Positions 33,801 through 48,800 of a DNA stretch of 64,000 bases are shown here, one piece after another. A program made the position numbers and the translations under genes. The stretch comes from Hippopus hippopus (lineage: Eukaryota; Mollusca; Bivalvia; Cardiida; Cardiidae): positions 17,865,239 through 17,929,238 of the forward strand of contig OX328108.1 in assembly GCA_946811185.2 (NCBI GenBank). Reading direction: 5' to 3'. The notes below the pieces were generated by a model. That model was not told the DNA's origin and ran no database searches. It saw only the letters and a program-made list of their open reading frames with translations. Position 1 is the stretch's first letter, and every line of letters begins with the position of its first letter.

Positions 33801-36800
33801 TAAAAACTTATGAAAATCTTAGTTACGTTTGCATAAGTAGTTTAGTAAAACAGTCCCCTGCTCATTTACAAATTGCAGATAGCTGTCTAAAACCTTATAC
33901 ATACCTTTCTTTAGTTTCCCTATAAATTCCTGAATTTCATCCTCTTCAAATTCATCCATAGGTTCCATTCTTTTGAGGCAAAAATAGAAAAAAAAAAAGT
34001 GATTTCATTTAACTCTGAAAGAAAACCAAATTATCTACCCTTTACACCACAAACCCGAGTTTTCGAGTTTTAACTACCCTCAATGAGAGGATTTTTGAAA
34101 ACTGTGGGGAAATGAGAAAATGCTGGTAACTAGCATTTTCTCCCTTTTCTCACAATGTTTTCTACCCTGTCAAAGACATTCAGTTCATTTGTATTACTTA
34201 AGGTTTTTTAGTCTGCAGAAGCTTTGAATTAGGAAGAGTCCAAAATTTGTTGTTTGGTAGAGATTAATCTACCTGGTTTTTTTCTTTTTTTGTGAAAACA
34301 AGGAGGAGGGAGGGGACTTAAGCATTCAAAACAATACAAAATTTCAAATCATAATATTGGCTGAAATAATACACATTCACTTTTATGTCTATGAACTCTG
34401 ATCCAGTCCAAAAAAACAACTGTTCTAATGATCATTCCATTGGTTGCAAAGCATCATGAAGAAACTGACTGGCAAAATAATGATGTTAAATGCATACATC
34501 AGAAAGAGGCATCAGTCAAGTCAAAGAAATACTTCAACTACATTTAAATAATTCAACACTTTAATGATACTTCAACAAACAATATTTATTGCCCTAATAA
34601 GGAAGGCTTATGAAAACAATTTAGAAAAAGGTGAAAGTTCTAGTAACCAGTATTTCTCTACTTTTCCCACAGTGTTTTCTACCTTTTCAAACATGTTTCA
34701 TCTTTTAAACCACATTTAATTTACTGTCTGTGAATGCTTTCGATTTGGGCCAGTCTAAAACTTTACAACCTTGTAAAGACTTTGTCTTCTCCCAAGAATT
34801 TGGGTGCAGACCTTAACTCTTTACCAAATGAAATAATTTTAGATTAGTCCAAATTAAAATTATCTGCAGACGACAAAATAAATGTGACTCAAAAATTGGA
34901 ATTTGTTTTGGGAAAGGCAGAAAACATAGTGGGAAAATTAGAATATGCTGGTTACCAGCATTTTCTCCTCCCACAACGTTTTTAAAATCTTTCTTTCTCA
35001 TGCCGTTAAAAGTCAGGATTGTGTGGAAAAGGATTGACATAACTTACTTATATTTTTTCCCTTGATGAAAACACCCAATGTTAAATTCTTCCCCAGAGTC
35101 GGCCAGACCATAGCCAGTCATCAAGGTTTCCATGTAATCCTCTTCATTAGCTATGGCAAATTTGATATCTTTGTTCTCTTTGGCAACATTGGCTACTTTC
35201 TCTCTCCAGAGCTGGGTTGCTGCAAATAGTGAACAAAATACATGGAGTGAGTGATAAAAGAGACTGGTGCAATGGAAATAAGCCATACCAATACACAGTG
35301 AAAAGGGAGTTTTATGCATATGCAAGAAGTATCGACCCATATCAGCCTGCACAGTTGGCGCTGGCTGACCTTGATCACAACTTTTTGCTACCGTTGAATT
35401 TTCTGCATGTCAAAGGACCTTTCTACCTCCAGGTTTAGTCAGTTGTAAGATGAAATAGATTTTCAAAAACCATTACGATATTATGACTTGCTTGGTATAA
35501 TGCATCACCGAGATGCATTAACTCTTTACCACACAATCCCAACTTTTAACTACCCTTAGGAAGAGGCATTTTGAAAGCATTGTGAAAAAAGGAGAAAATG
35601 CTGGCAACCAGCATTTTCTCCTTTTTTCACAATGCTTTCTACTCTTATCAAAGACAATCTCCATCATTTCAGTCACATTTAAATTGTCTTCTGCAAATGC
35701 TTTCAATTAAGGCAAGTCTATATTTTTGTTGTGTGGTACAGAGGAAAAACCCCTTTTGCCACAGTGTGGCTCAAATATAAAACAAGAGCATGGCATGTGG
35801 GTGCTAACATTCAGCTGCAGATGCTTTGTAAATGAGAATTCAAAGTTGAATAAGTGGCATAACTGTGTCAAGAATATGTCAAGAGTTACCTGCCCTTGTG
35901 ATATGGGTTCTCCTTTTGATAGCAAACATCTAGCCCAAATTTGAAGTAAAAATCTTCAGTTATAGTAGAGATATGAGAAAATGTAAAAGTTTTCGAACAA
36001 CAGTGACGACAGGGTAGGACAATACCTTACTGTTTTCTTTGAAAACTGCTGAGTTAAAGAATGGCCTATTTCTTAATAATTCAATATTGGTTGTTTTCAT
36101 CAGAATTGGCAAGTTCTGTAAAAATTTTTCATAGCTCCACAAAATAAAAAAGTGCTGAAACTACTTTTGCTGTCAAACTAATGTTAACGAATATCTATAC
36201 AAGATTTCATACTTTTTTTTCTTCTAATTCTATCAATAATAAATTCATTAAGTTTAAGAGAGAACTTAAAACTTGTAGTTTACGGGGTATGAATTATCTA
36301 ATTTTCAACTTACTTCCAGAGTATTATGCTTCTAACAATAGATCTACTAAATATGCAAAGTTCAATGCTATGATGATGATATGAATTATACTTCTTTTAA
36401 CATCATGAACGAGCTGTTTTCCTTTGGTATGAAATACCTATGAAAAGAGCATTAGAAACTGCAATATTGGATTTTAAATTTTTTTTAAAAATGCAGTCAA
36501 CATACGTGGGGTGATCAAAAAGATCGTGGACTACCTTGTTATTTTGAAAACTACTATACGTAGAATTACAAAATTTTGCATAGATGAGCATCAATTATCT
36601 GGTAACTGACTCAAGCTTTCAAATGTCGTCATATTCAAGCAGGTAAAGTATGACGTCATTTTAATGACGTCATATACTGCATTAGTGGTCTAAAATATCG
36701 GACGGTGTTTATTTGAGCCGAGAGTAATCATAAAGTTTTACGTCAAACTCGAAAAATATTTATCGGAAATCAAAAGCGATATAGAACCAGTTGAAGGGGA

Positions 36801-39800
36801 TTCTGCACTTAAGAAATCTGATATTTGTACATGGATCAGACTGGTTTAGACAGGGGTGCGATACTGTTAAAGATGACCCTAATTCTGGCCGTCCATCAAC
36901 ATCAGTCACAGACGAAATCATAACGGCTGTAGAGCAGCATGTAAAACAAGATCGCCGAGATACTGTCAGGATAACAGCTTATACATTTGACCTTTCATAT
37001 AGAAGTGCCCAGGAGATTTTGACAGCGAATCTTTGAATGTCGCATAATTGCACAATGTGGGTACCTCGGCAACTGACACCCGAGAAAATTGGGGTTAGGA
37101 TCGAAATCTTTAAAGAAATTTCTGAATGCATTAGGGTAGAGGAGTCAAACTTTACTGATCGTATTGTAACATGCTATGAAAGATAGGCACACTTTAACGA
37201 GACTGAATCTAAACAACAAAGCAGTGTTTTGAAACATTCAACATCACCTTCCGCTGGTAAAGCTAACCTTTCGAAGTCACTTGGCAAAGTTATCTACATC
37301 AAGTATTTCTGTTCTCCTGTTTTTCTTCTAAATCATGTTGTATCTATACATACTACAGTCAATACTGAGTTTTATGCCCACATTATTCAAATGAATTTCA
37401 CATACACGGTACTAAAAAGTTAGCCAGAAGTCCTGCAGAGTGACGTCACTTTACACCAAAATAACGCCCTAGCTCACAGAGCCACACTTGTACTGGAAAC
37501 TTTGCAAAAACTAAACATGGAAACACTTGCCAACGCTCCGTATAATTTAGTCCGGACTCCATGTGTCCTCTGACTAGTTTCTGTTTTGAAAGATTCTCTA
37601 TGTGGCATGCACTACGAGAGCAGAGAGGAGCTAACCCTCGCTATGACCGGGTCCTTGATGGTAACGTCACGTGACGCGCTCCTACACGTGCTTCACTCAT
37701 GGAAATCAAGAATGAATAAGTGCATAGAACTCAGAGGAGGTTACTTTCAAAAATAGTGAACACTCCAAGTTGCTTTTTATAACAATATTCCGATACCGGC
37801 ACTGGTCCACGTTCTTTCTGATCATTCCTCGTAATTTATGTGGGTGTTTGTTGTCTATAAACACTGAATTACAAGGACTGAAGGGAATCTTTTTGTTTTC
37901 AACCTTATCACAATTTTGAATAAAACTGCAAATAATGATTTCATAAAGTGTGATTTTTCTTTTTTTTCATACCTTCATGAAAACAAAAAAATTTTCTTTG
38001 TTCCTTAAGTAAAGAAGTAAATTATATCTATTGCAATTTAAGAAATACTGGAAGCTTTATTGAAAATTGAAAGAAAAAAGAACAAATTTATTTAAGATGA
38101 AATATGAACCCTAGGAAACTAGGAACAGCAAAAGATAGAAGATAATTCTGCTGACAGGGTAGATCCATGATCAGACTGCATGCTCTGTGCAATCTGATCA
38201 TGGATCAAAACTGTCTAACTGATACTTTGTGAATCAGTCTCAACAAACAACTGGTTGTTCCAAGATGATCTCAACAAGCAACTGCATTTTTCTCTACATT
38301 TCATCAAAAGCTGTCACATTCAGGGATGAAAATAGTTGTGTTTGTGTAGTAACTAGTCCAAAAGGCATAATTTATCACTAACTACAAAACTTACCAGCCC
38401 TATGCTCGAAACTCCAGTCCACAGTATAGAAAGCTAGGCAGAGTGTTTTGTCCACAAAGCCAGTGTAAAACTTCTCTGTGTCTTGTTTGTATTCACCAAC
38501 CAGTGGTAGTGACTTCTCATCAATGAAATCTGCAATTTCTTTTTCTGTTTTATCTGCCTGCAAAAATAAAATGCAAAATGGTAGGCAATGTTCTGCATTT
38601 ATTGGTGTCACATAAACTTGAGGAAAATAGGGCAAAACAAAATAGACAAATACACTGTATTAGTTGTGCGGTCAGGTGGCAGGGGACTTGGAAACTTGTT
38701 CACGGCTGTGGTGAATCATGTTGCCCCGAGCCGAAGGCGAGGTGGCGACATTATTCGTCACAGCCGTGAACAAGTTTCCAAGTCCCCTGCCACCTGACTG
38801 TACAAGGAATTTATTATACTGCAAAGTTTTACCATTCCAACGCGTGTTAAGCTAAATTTCCCCGTTTTATGGTCTTCAAAATTGAGTACACTAACGAAAG
38901 AGAATTTCCCTTCTGATTGCCCCAATTCAGTGAAAACTGACGTCACTGGGAACTGACGTCACTGAAACCTTGGTAAAACACGCAGTTTGGTGCATAATCT
39001 TGATGATTTCACTGCGATATACATTCGTCGTATTTTTATTTAAACATGAATTTAAACAATTTCAAGGTAAGTAACTATGCATTTTAATGATTTGTCGGCA
39101 AAAGTAAACGACCATTAGTTGCCTCAACCGACCATTAGGTTATCCTTTTAACGTTTATGCACAATGTATGAGTTTTGACACTTCACAATTTGCTTACCTA
39201 TTGACCCCGTCAATTTGGATGTTGTGTTGAAAGTGTAGTCATGTATACAGGGCTCCATAAAGGGAAACTGCTTTTATGTGGGTTTTGCCAGTGTACATGA
39301 TATATATGTTCGGGGCATATTATCCAATCAGATCATGAGAAATTTCTTTGCAGTATAATAATAGAATAAGTCTCTACACTTAACCAAATGAGAAAATTTT
39401 ACAATTGTCCTAATTGAAAGCATGTGTAGACAACATATCAATTGTTACTAAAATAATAATTTTTGCCTTTGACAGGGTGAAAAACATTGTTGGGAAAGGA
39501 GGAAATGCTAGTTACCAGCATTTTCTCCTTTCCCAACAATGTTTTTAAAAACATTATTCCTCAGCATTGTTAAAACAAGAGATTGATTGGTTAAGAAAAC
39601 TTGAAAGGGACACAGTCCCTGCACTGTGCACAATGATGGGAAACTCATCCGATTCAACAGGATACTTTCAATGAATCTCTACCTTGTTAAAATGCTAATC
39701 CAGTATCTTAACAAGCAATTTCCTAGAAATGATATCCCCCGCCAAAAAAGACTTGGATGGACGGATGGATGGTAGGATGGACAAAACTATATCCCTCCGC

Positions 39801-42800
39801 CTACTGTGGTGGATAAAAAGGGAAACTTGTGTAACTACTTTTTCTCTGATCTTTGGTACAAGGTGAAAAGGCTTAACCCTTTCCCAAACAACAAATTTTA
39901 GCCTTTTTTAAATTCAAAACATCAGCAGACGACAAATTCTAAATCGGTACAAAGGAGCTCTGACATTGATGGAAAAGGAAAAAAAGGTTACCAACCATTT
40001 TTTCTCTTTTTCCAGTTGTGTTTTTAACTGTTTCACTACTGGATAAATAATCTTTACTTTTTCAATGGCTATACAGTTCCGCTGCAAGATGAAAACACAT
40101 GTCAGTTATAATCTAGAATAAAGGAGTAGACAGTGTAGATCAGAGATAAAACTGCACATTCTGTGCAGTCTGATCTTGATCTACACTGTTCACAAAAGCT
40201 TCTTGTGTCGTCAACAGTAAGGAAAGAGTTAAAAGCCTTCTTCCCCAGGGTGGTGAAAACCCCGGATTGTTCGGTAAAGGACTCAACCTGCAAAATTGCT
40301 GCCTCCAGTCAAAGGAGCTACCATGACTGGCTCAACCATCAGTAGTATGAATGACAGAATTAACCCTTACAGCACCTTTTACAACAAAATTGCTTTTGAT
40401 GCAAGTGTAGATCAAGATCAGACGTACAAAACATGCAGTCTAATCTTTGATCTACACTATCCACTTTTCTGAAACATTCTGGGCAAAAGCAACCCTGATA
40501 TTGCAATTATTTTGGTTTTATTTCTAGACTGAAAATGAGTGATTGGTTAACTCAGCGCTCTTGGAGATAAAACTTACCAATTTAAGAACATGGTATTTTG
40601 GTTCGAATTTTGTCTGAAACTTTTCTGCTGTAAAGACAACCAGAGATCCTGGGTTTACTTTATACAGGTCTCGTGCTTCCTCTTCTAGTGTGTATCCAAA
40701 TTTAAAATCTTCTCTCTTGTCATTGGCTGCAAGTAAAAGTAGAAGTTTTTGCCTTTACCAGTCACCTGCTTGGGAAGAAGACCTTCAAAAGCCTCATGCA
40801 CGTAAACAGTGTTTTCAAAACCATTCTTCTTTGCTGTTGTTAAAACACTGGATTGAGCTACATTGAAATTGTCATCTGCAATTCTTTCAATCTAGTCAAG
40901 TCTAAAATTTTGTTGTTTGGTAAAGATTTAAAAATCAAGTGTCCAAAAGTTTTAGCACCATACTACAAACATCTACTAATGTCACTACCGAAAAATATTT
41001 TGCCTTCAGACAAATAATTCTGTCTGCATCAAACCCTGAAAACTCTATTTACAAATCTTACACCCAACCCAGAAGACCTCAGTCGAAGCTGGATTCCATT
41101 ACACTCTAACTCTTTATCACACAACCAAATATTTTTACAGCCTGACATAGAAGGCTTTCGAAACATTGTGGGAACAGCAGTAAATAGTAGTAACTAGCAT
41201 TTTTCCATATTTCCACAATGGTCCCCTTTCACAAACAAACTTAATATTTGAACCACACTTTAATTTGTTGTCTGCAATAGCTTTCAAATGAAATGAGTCT
41301 ATAATATTGCCAGTAGGTAGGTTACTTATTTGAAGATAACAAATAAAACAGAACTTACCAATCTCCATATAACTTTTTAATCCCTCGTCCTGTAAATTGT
41401 CAAAAAATCCTATCACATTTGCCGAATTCTTGTCAAAACTTTTCCTCAGAGCCCCCATGTCTGGATAGAGTTTGGCTGCTTCACCCGACTGTTTATCCAT
41501 GTAGTCCATGATTCCTGTTTTAACGAGAAAGTAAGCAGAGATAAGGAAATACCTATACTCAATCATATATCACAGGTGCCAAGGCTTTGCACTTTACCAT
41601 CTTTTATCTTTATCAAACTACAAAATTTTAGACTTGTCCAAATAAAAAGCATTTGCAGATGACAAATTAAATGAGACTCAAAAACTAAAATTTGATCTTA
41701 ATAGGGTAGAAAACATTGTAGGAAGAGGAGAAAATGCTGGTAACCAGCATTTTCTCCTTTTCCCACAATGTCTTCTACCCCATAAAAGACAAGATTTCAA
41801 AATTTCAAATACATCTAACTAGTCATCTGTAAATGCTTTGAATTTGGTTGAGTCCAAATTTCGTTGTTTGGTAAAGAGTTAAGGAGTATTGAAATATCAA
41901 ATTTTCAAAACTTTCACAGTATTACAGAAACGGATGGGAAACTTAAATTACAACTTGGATGTATATTAAACATATCTCTGCCCCCCTTTGTTGATTGATT
42001 GATTGATTGATTGTATTGGAGTTTAAATCTAGTTGAACAGCCTTGATTATAATTATCACTGTGGTCAGTGCACCTATGCACGTGTTTCCTGACTTTCTCA
42101 CACCAGTACTGACACAATTTCTTTCGAAGTCACCAACTACTTTTCTCACATGCATCAAAGGCGCGAGGCAAAAAATTGCAAAAAAGAAAGTTTACTTCAA
42201 CAAATAACAAGTCAGATATGCTAAGCACTGAGCTACCTGGGCCTGCCCCCTTTGTAATCTTTTTCTTTGCCTTTGCAAAGCATTTAAAAAAATCAATAGT
42301 ATTATAGAAACACACAAGAAACTTATATCACAACTAATCACTATACATACCAAACATATCTCTGACCCCTTTGTACTCTCTTTCTTTGCCTTTACGGAAC
42401 ATTTTCATGGTAGGATATCCAGTAACACCATACTTGGTGGCGAGCTCAGTCTCCACTGTTGCGTCACATTTTCCCAATGGTATAGGTGGTTTGTGGCTTT
42501 GAAGGTGTTTTGCTGCTTTCTCGTACTCTGGGGCCAGTCTTTTACAATGGCCACACCTGCAATATCAAGTCAACAGATATTTCTGTCTACTAATTAACTT
42601 CTCTTTTGATACAGTGTCTACACTTATATACATGCATTAATTCTTTAACATACAATCCTGAGTTTTAATATCCCTGAGATCAAAATAATTGTGGGAAAAG
42701 GAGAAAATGCTGGGAACCAGCTTTTTCTCCTTTTCCCACAATATTTTTCTTTCCTTCAAAAGATACACTCAGTTTCTGATTCTTATTTAGTTTGTCATCT

Positions 42801-45800
42801 GCAAAAATTAAAGCTGTCAATTTGGACAAAGTAAAAATTTTGTCATCTGATAGAGTTAAACCTAATTCATGCTGATTATCCCTAATAAACACATGTTTTT
42901 TTTTTGGTAGTTGTTGTTAAATATTTGTTTGTGGAGGTTACAAGTTCGTAATGACATAAATAGATCAGGAAAATATTTATAAGTCTTAACAGAGTGATAG
43001 TTGTGCCATTTCACTGATATGTGTACCCAGGGCTCACCCTACAATCAGCCATGGTATTCAAATAATTTTACTTTACCAATGGCTGCTCATGTCTGTTATC
43101 GACAACGAACCAGCAACTTCCAGGTCACGAGTAAGATACGCTAATCACTGAGCTACCCGGCTGGGCTGCTCATGTCAGAATGACTAGAATTATGACAACT
43201 TGCATAAAGGACAAACTTTTTAACTATACCAAATGACAGAAGTTTGGACAGCCAAAATTGTAATGTTGTCCAGGCGACAAATTGAATGTTACTCAGAAAC
43301 TGAAATTCCTCGCTAGAAAGGGAGAAAACACTGTGGGAAATGGAGAAAATGCTGGTTACCAACATTTTCTCCTATGCCCACAATGTTTTCAAAAGCCTGC
43401 TCTGTTGGAGTGTGTAGTTTAAGGAAATCACTGATTTTAAGCGGTATGTAAAATATTGTGTGGCAAAAAGCTTTCGTGAAAATACCAAGTAAAGGCAATT
43501 GCTAAGAGATTCAGATCAGATTACAGTAGTTTCTTTAGGATACATGACCTAAACTGCCAAAGTTTTACAAGTCACTTGTCCTAAATGTTTTCAAAACTAC
43601 CAGACATACATGTATTTGTACACTGAATTGGGCAAGAGAATCAATTACAGCAGTCAAGGCAATCCATATTAAAGGGTCTAAATGATAAGCTTTGAAATAT
43701 GGCATTAGAAAACCATACACTAGAAACATTCCCTGTGGCATGAAATTTCTGTGAACCCCTAATTTTCATAGCCTACAGAGAAATATGAAAAACATAGTGT
43801 CTGCTTACCATGGTGCGTAAAATTCCAGCAGAACCAGATCTGCACTGTTTATAAACTCATCAATATTGTCCTTAGTAACAGTCACTACAGCTGATGGGGG
43901 TGGCTTATAGTCAGGATCTGCCTTCTCACTGACCCATTGGACAATGCCTACAATATAAAGATATCTGGTCTTATTTCCCACTAGGTAAGTAAGGTATACT
44001 AGTACTTCCATTTAAGTAATAAATCAAAGTGAAAGTTGGATCATGTTTTAAAAAACAGACTTAGACTGATCTAAATTCAAAGCATTTGCACATGGCAAAT
44101 AGAGTGATGCTCAAATGATGGAATTTGTAGCTGGACGGGTAGAAAACATTGTGGGAACAAGCAAGAAATGCTAGAAAAATGAAGATCAAAGGGGGAATAA
44201 CTCAAAATTTGTGGTAGGAAGAGCTATTGTTCTTGTGCACTGCACTCCATAATTTTTCAACAATCATGCATACCAAATTTGAAGATGTTCAGACTAGAGA
44301 TGACAAAGTTATATTCCGGACAAGCAGAAAATGCTGTAAAAATGATGATCAAAGGGAAATAACTCAAAGACAGTACGAGGTAGAGTTATGGTTCTTTCAC
44401 ACTGCACTCCGTATTATTGCAACGAACACAAATGCCAAGTTTCAAGTCAATCTGACTGGAGATGACAAAGTTATGCTCCGGACAAATAACTGGATGCTGC
44501 CCGCCTTCCTGGATGCCTGCCCGGACGCCCGTACGCCATGGGCGATCCCATAATACGTCCCGTCTTCGATGGGCGTATAAAAAGGAGAAAATGCTGGTTA
44601 CCAGCATTTTCTCCTTTTACCTCAATGTTTCAAACGCATATCACATTACGGTTGTTAAAACTTAGGATTGTGTGGTAAATAGATAACCATTTACCAAACA
44701 ATTCCATATTTATCTTCCCTGAGGAAGATGGCCTTTGAAAACCTTGTGGAGAGAAAGAGAAAATGTTGCTCAACAAGCACTGCCTTCTTTTCCAAGAATG
44801 TTTTCAAACCTTTCATAGACAAACCCCAACAATTAAGACACATTTATTTTGTCACCTGTAAAATTACATAGTAATGCTTTTCCTATAGACTAGTCTAAAA
44901 GTTTGCTTGTAGTAGAGATGTAAACTGAGTGTTATTAGAATTCCTTAGCAACTGCTTGGCTCTTTGACACACTCTAATCTTACACCTAGTGACCTACTGA
45001 AAACAACAAGAAAGAACTCTCATTTCAAAGAAAAGGTACAAAAAATCTTGTATTGTTTTGAAGATTTTGTGAGAAAAAACATTTTTGTAACAATGCTTCC
45101 AAAAACTGCTGCATGTAGTGACATACGAAGTTACAATAAACCATTAAAGCTCCTTTCACAACCATGTTTGCCTTTTAGATCCGGTGTACATCAAGATCAC
45201 ACACTGCACAAAATGTAATCTTAATCTACAGTGGCTGTAGAGGCAACTGCATTTGTGAAAGGTACTTTAATGGTTAAAAAAAAAAAAAAACTTATTACAA
45301 ATCACACTAAGGACAAACCTTACAGGAAAAGAAAACAAATCTCTTTGAAAAGGTATGGAAAACATTGTGAGTGAAGGATGTTGATAAAAAATCATACCCT
45401 CAGCATCTCTTGGTCCATCATATTCCATCCAACTTTTATCTTTCCAGAACTTCAAAGTTGGATACCCCGTAACCTCTAACCTGAAAAAAGAATGAAAACA
45501 ACATCTTGTCTTTGCTGTTCTACACTGTTTTTTTTTTCATTATTTCAATCATATAACCACAGACACTGCTCTTAAACACCATTCTCAGCAATATTTCAAC
45601 AAACAGTTAGTGCATCTATCCTGCAGTTTTTTGATTAATGGTAGCACTAATGACACACACAACGCTACATAACTGCACTGCATCCCCAATCTGGCTCCTT
45701 TACCGCAAAATCAGGGAAAAAGTAATGTTTAGCTGTGAGAGAGAAATGGATTAGACTGATATTGTAATTAAGTAAATGACGCCATTTTAAAACAGGCTGG

Positions 45801-48800
45801 TTTAAACTCTTGCCATAAAGTATTATGTGGACAGAATAGATCAAGACCAGACAGCATAAAATGTGAAGTCTTGGAATTGATCTACGGTGTCCGACATTTC
45901 AACAAATATCCTAGTCAAAAGAAGCCAAACCCCAGTAGCTCAGTCTGTAGCATGCAGGACTTGAGAACAGGGGGTCCTGGGTTCAATCCCTGGCTCGGCC
46001 AATTTCTTGCTGAGGACTGATGGTAGTCAATGCGACAGGATTCATTCCTCTCCCACCGCTGACCATTGTCTCGACGATTGTTATGTGGGAAAGCAGCCAG
46101 TGGCTTGAAAAGAAAATTGTGCAGAGTACTGGTAAAGGAGGCTCCAGGAAAGCATGGATAGGTTAACTGGCTGCTGTGTTATAACTGAAATAATGTTGAA
46201 AACACTTTAAACACCAAACAACCTGGTCAAAAGAGCTTGAAATTGCTACATGGACAGGTTTCTACCAAAGACCATCCAGAGAGGGGACAACAATCCCATT
46301 ACTCTGTACCTCATGACAAAAATGCATTTAAATGTGGCTCAAAAGATTGAATTTGTCTTTGATGGGCAGAGATTATTGAATTTGTCTTTGAAGGGTAGAG
46401 ATTATTGTGGGAAAAGGAGAAAATGCTATTTACGCGGGGAAATAGTCTATGTGGTAATACAAAAGAAAATAAAACCTCACTGGTTTGCCACTTCCGTATT
46501 TACAGTAGCATCAAGTTTTGCCAATGGAACTGGCACATCAGCATTCTTCAGGATTCCAGCTGCCTTGGCATATTCCGGAGCAAGTTGTTTACAATGTCCG
46601 CACCTGTATAGATTGTTAGAATATTAATGAACCAGTGGAGCACAGAATATACCCAACAGGCTTTTAAACCCTTTATCGCACAATGCTGACTTTTAACGAC
46701 CCTGGGAAACAAGCCTTTTGAAAACATTGTGGGAAAAGGAGAAAATGCTGGTAACCAGCATTTTCTCCTTTTAACACATTGTTTTCCACTTTATCAAAGA
46801 AAAAATTGACAGCTTTTCCAGATGACAAAATAGTTGTAATTCACAAACGGAAATTTACCTATGGAAGGGTAGAAAACATCGTGGGAAAAGGAGAAAATAC
46901 TGGTTACCAGCATTTCCTCCTTTTCCCACAGTGTGTGTTTCAAAGGCTTTCCCCTTACGGATGTCAGAATTCGGGATTGTGTGGTAAAGGGTTAAACTCT
47001 GTCAAAACTTTGAACAATAAATACATCTAAAGAAAACAAAATATGCACTGTACAAGTAGCAAAAAACAGCAAAGTATTCTTGGATAAAAATAGTAACACC
47101 TCTCCAGGCCTATGCCATAAACCTTATATTTCAAAGATAATTCTAATGCATATCTACTGCTTAAATTTTGTGCAAATACCAGTAACCTTTTTGACAGCAA
47201 AATTTTAGACTTGTCCGTATCAGAGGCTCTTACAGATAACAAATTAAGTTTGGTCCAAACAATGAATGTTGTGTATGTTGCAGTAAAAAACTTTGTGGGA
47301 AAAGGAGAAAATGCTGTTTACCAGCATTTTCTCCTTTTTCACAATGTTTTTAAAAGCTTTTTTCCTGAGGGTTGTGAAATACAAGATTGTTTGGTAAAGG
47401 TTTAACCAATAGAGCAGAAAATAAACGAAATTGACACTTTCAGTCCAATAATTCAACTACCAAAATATTGCAATATATTAAGGGTGGATTTGGCTAATAT
47501 TTTGTAATATAGTGCTGTAAATCAAAGACCATGCTATAATTTTAATAGCGCAATCTGTTCTTAATCTACACTGTCTGCAAAAGAAAATACTGATCTTTAT
47601 AAAAGACTTTTTCACTCTTTACCAAACAACAAAATTTGACACTTGTCCCAATGGAAAGCAAGTGCAGATGACGTATTAAATGCTAAAATAATGAAACTGG
47701 CTCTAGAAATAAAGAAAATATTGTGAGAAAGGGGAAATACTGTTTACGAGTATTTTTTCCTTTTCCCACAATGTTTTCAACAATGCTTCTTTCAAAGGGG
47801 CTTTAAACTAAGGATTGTGTTGTAGAGAGTGAAAAGTTGAACTTTTTTTAAATACAACTTATTCTCTTACCAGGGAGCATACAGTTCCACAAGCATAACA
47901 TCTTTGGTTTCCAGCACTTTGTCAAAGTTATCATCTGTTAAAACAATCACATCCTCTTCTTCTCTGTACAACTCTTCACTTGTACCATCATTTTCATCTA
48001 TCTGTTGTTCAACAACTGGTCAAGGATAAATTTTAGAATGAACATCTTTTTTCCAAATATCAACTTTCTGAGCAGCAAACAAGGACATCATAATAAAGCA
48101 ATTTATTAATCTGACATCCTGTCATCAAATTGAAATCTTTTGAGACTTTGTAACCAAAGATGTTTTTACAATTTTACATTCTTACTGGCAATGAAGAGCC
48201 CCAACCTAGCACTTGTGACATCCAGGACCTTCCCAGATATAAACAGGTGAGATGTCACTTCTTACTGTACCAAAATTTACCGTATTTTCAGTAAACTTTT
48301 TACTCAGAAATGTCTGAAATATCCAGCTTGAAACTGTCAAACAAACCAACTTGAAAGAATCACTTAAATTTATACGAGACAAACCCGATTAAACGTGAAA
48401 GCTGGTCAATGTCCAACAACTAACACTTCAGGTCCAACAATCTTAAACTATATTAAGCCTCAAACCTTAAACAATTTGCTGTTAATAGGCTTTACAAACC
48501 TTTTCTTTATTGCAAAAACTGTCCAGTTTTCCAGCTTTCACCATTTTGATGTACCTTGACTACTTTGAAAAACATAATTATTTTCTTTGGTTATCCACAG
48601 AGGTGTGTCTAACCTCAACAAATGAGAAAACTCATCATAAAATCCGCATAAAACACCATAATGGATTAAAGATAAGACAGCTTGACATTTTCAGATGAAA
48701 AAAATGTTTGTACAATGGAAAAACACAGTTCTTTTCTAACTTTAGTGCATAATATATAGTTTCAAGTTTGTCAACTTGAAGCGTATGTTGCACAAAAACA

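Noticed and set aside
36791..37036. Domesticated mariner HTH protein
   Set aside because: The frame starts in non-transposase sequence and the rest of the transposase follows in broken frames, so simple decay is the better explanation.
45935..46005. Functional tRNA gene
   Set aside because: A and B boxes are present but the cloverleaf cannot close; followed by a conserved SINE body and flanked by target duplications.
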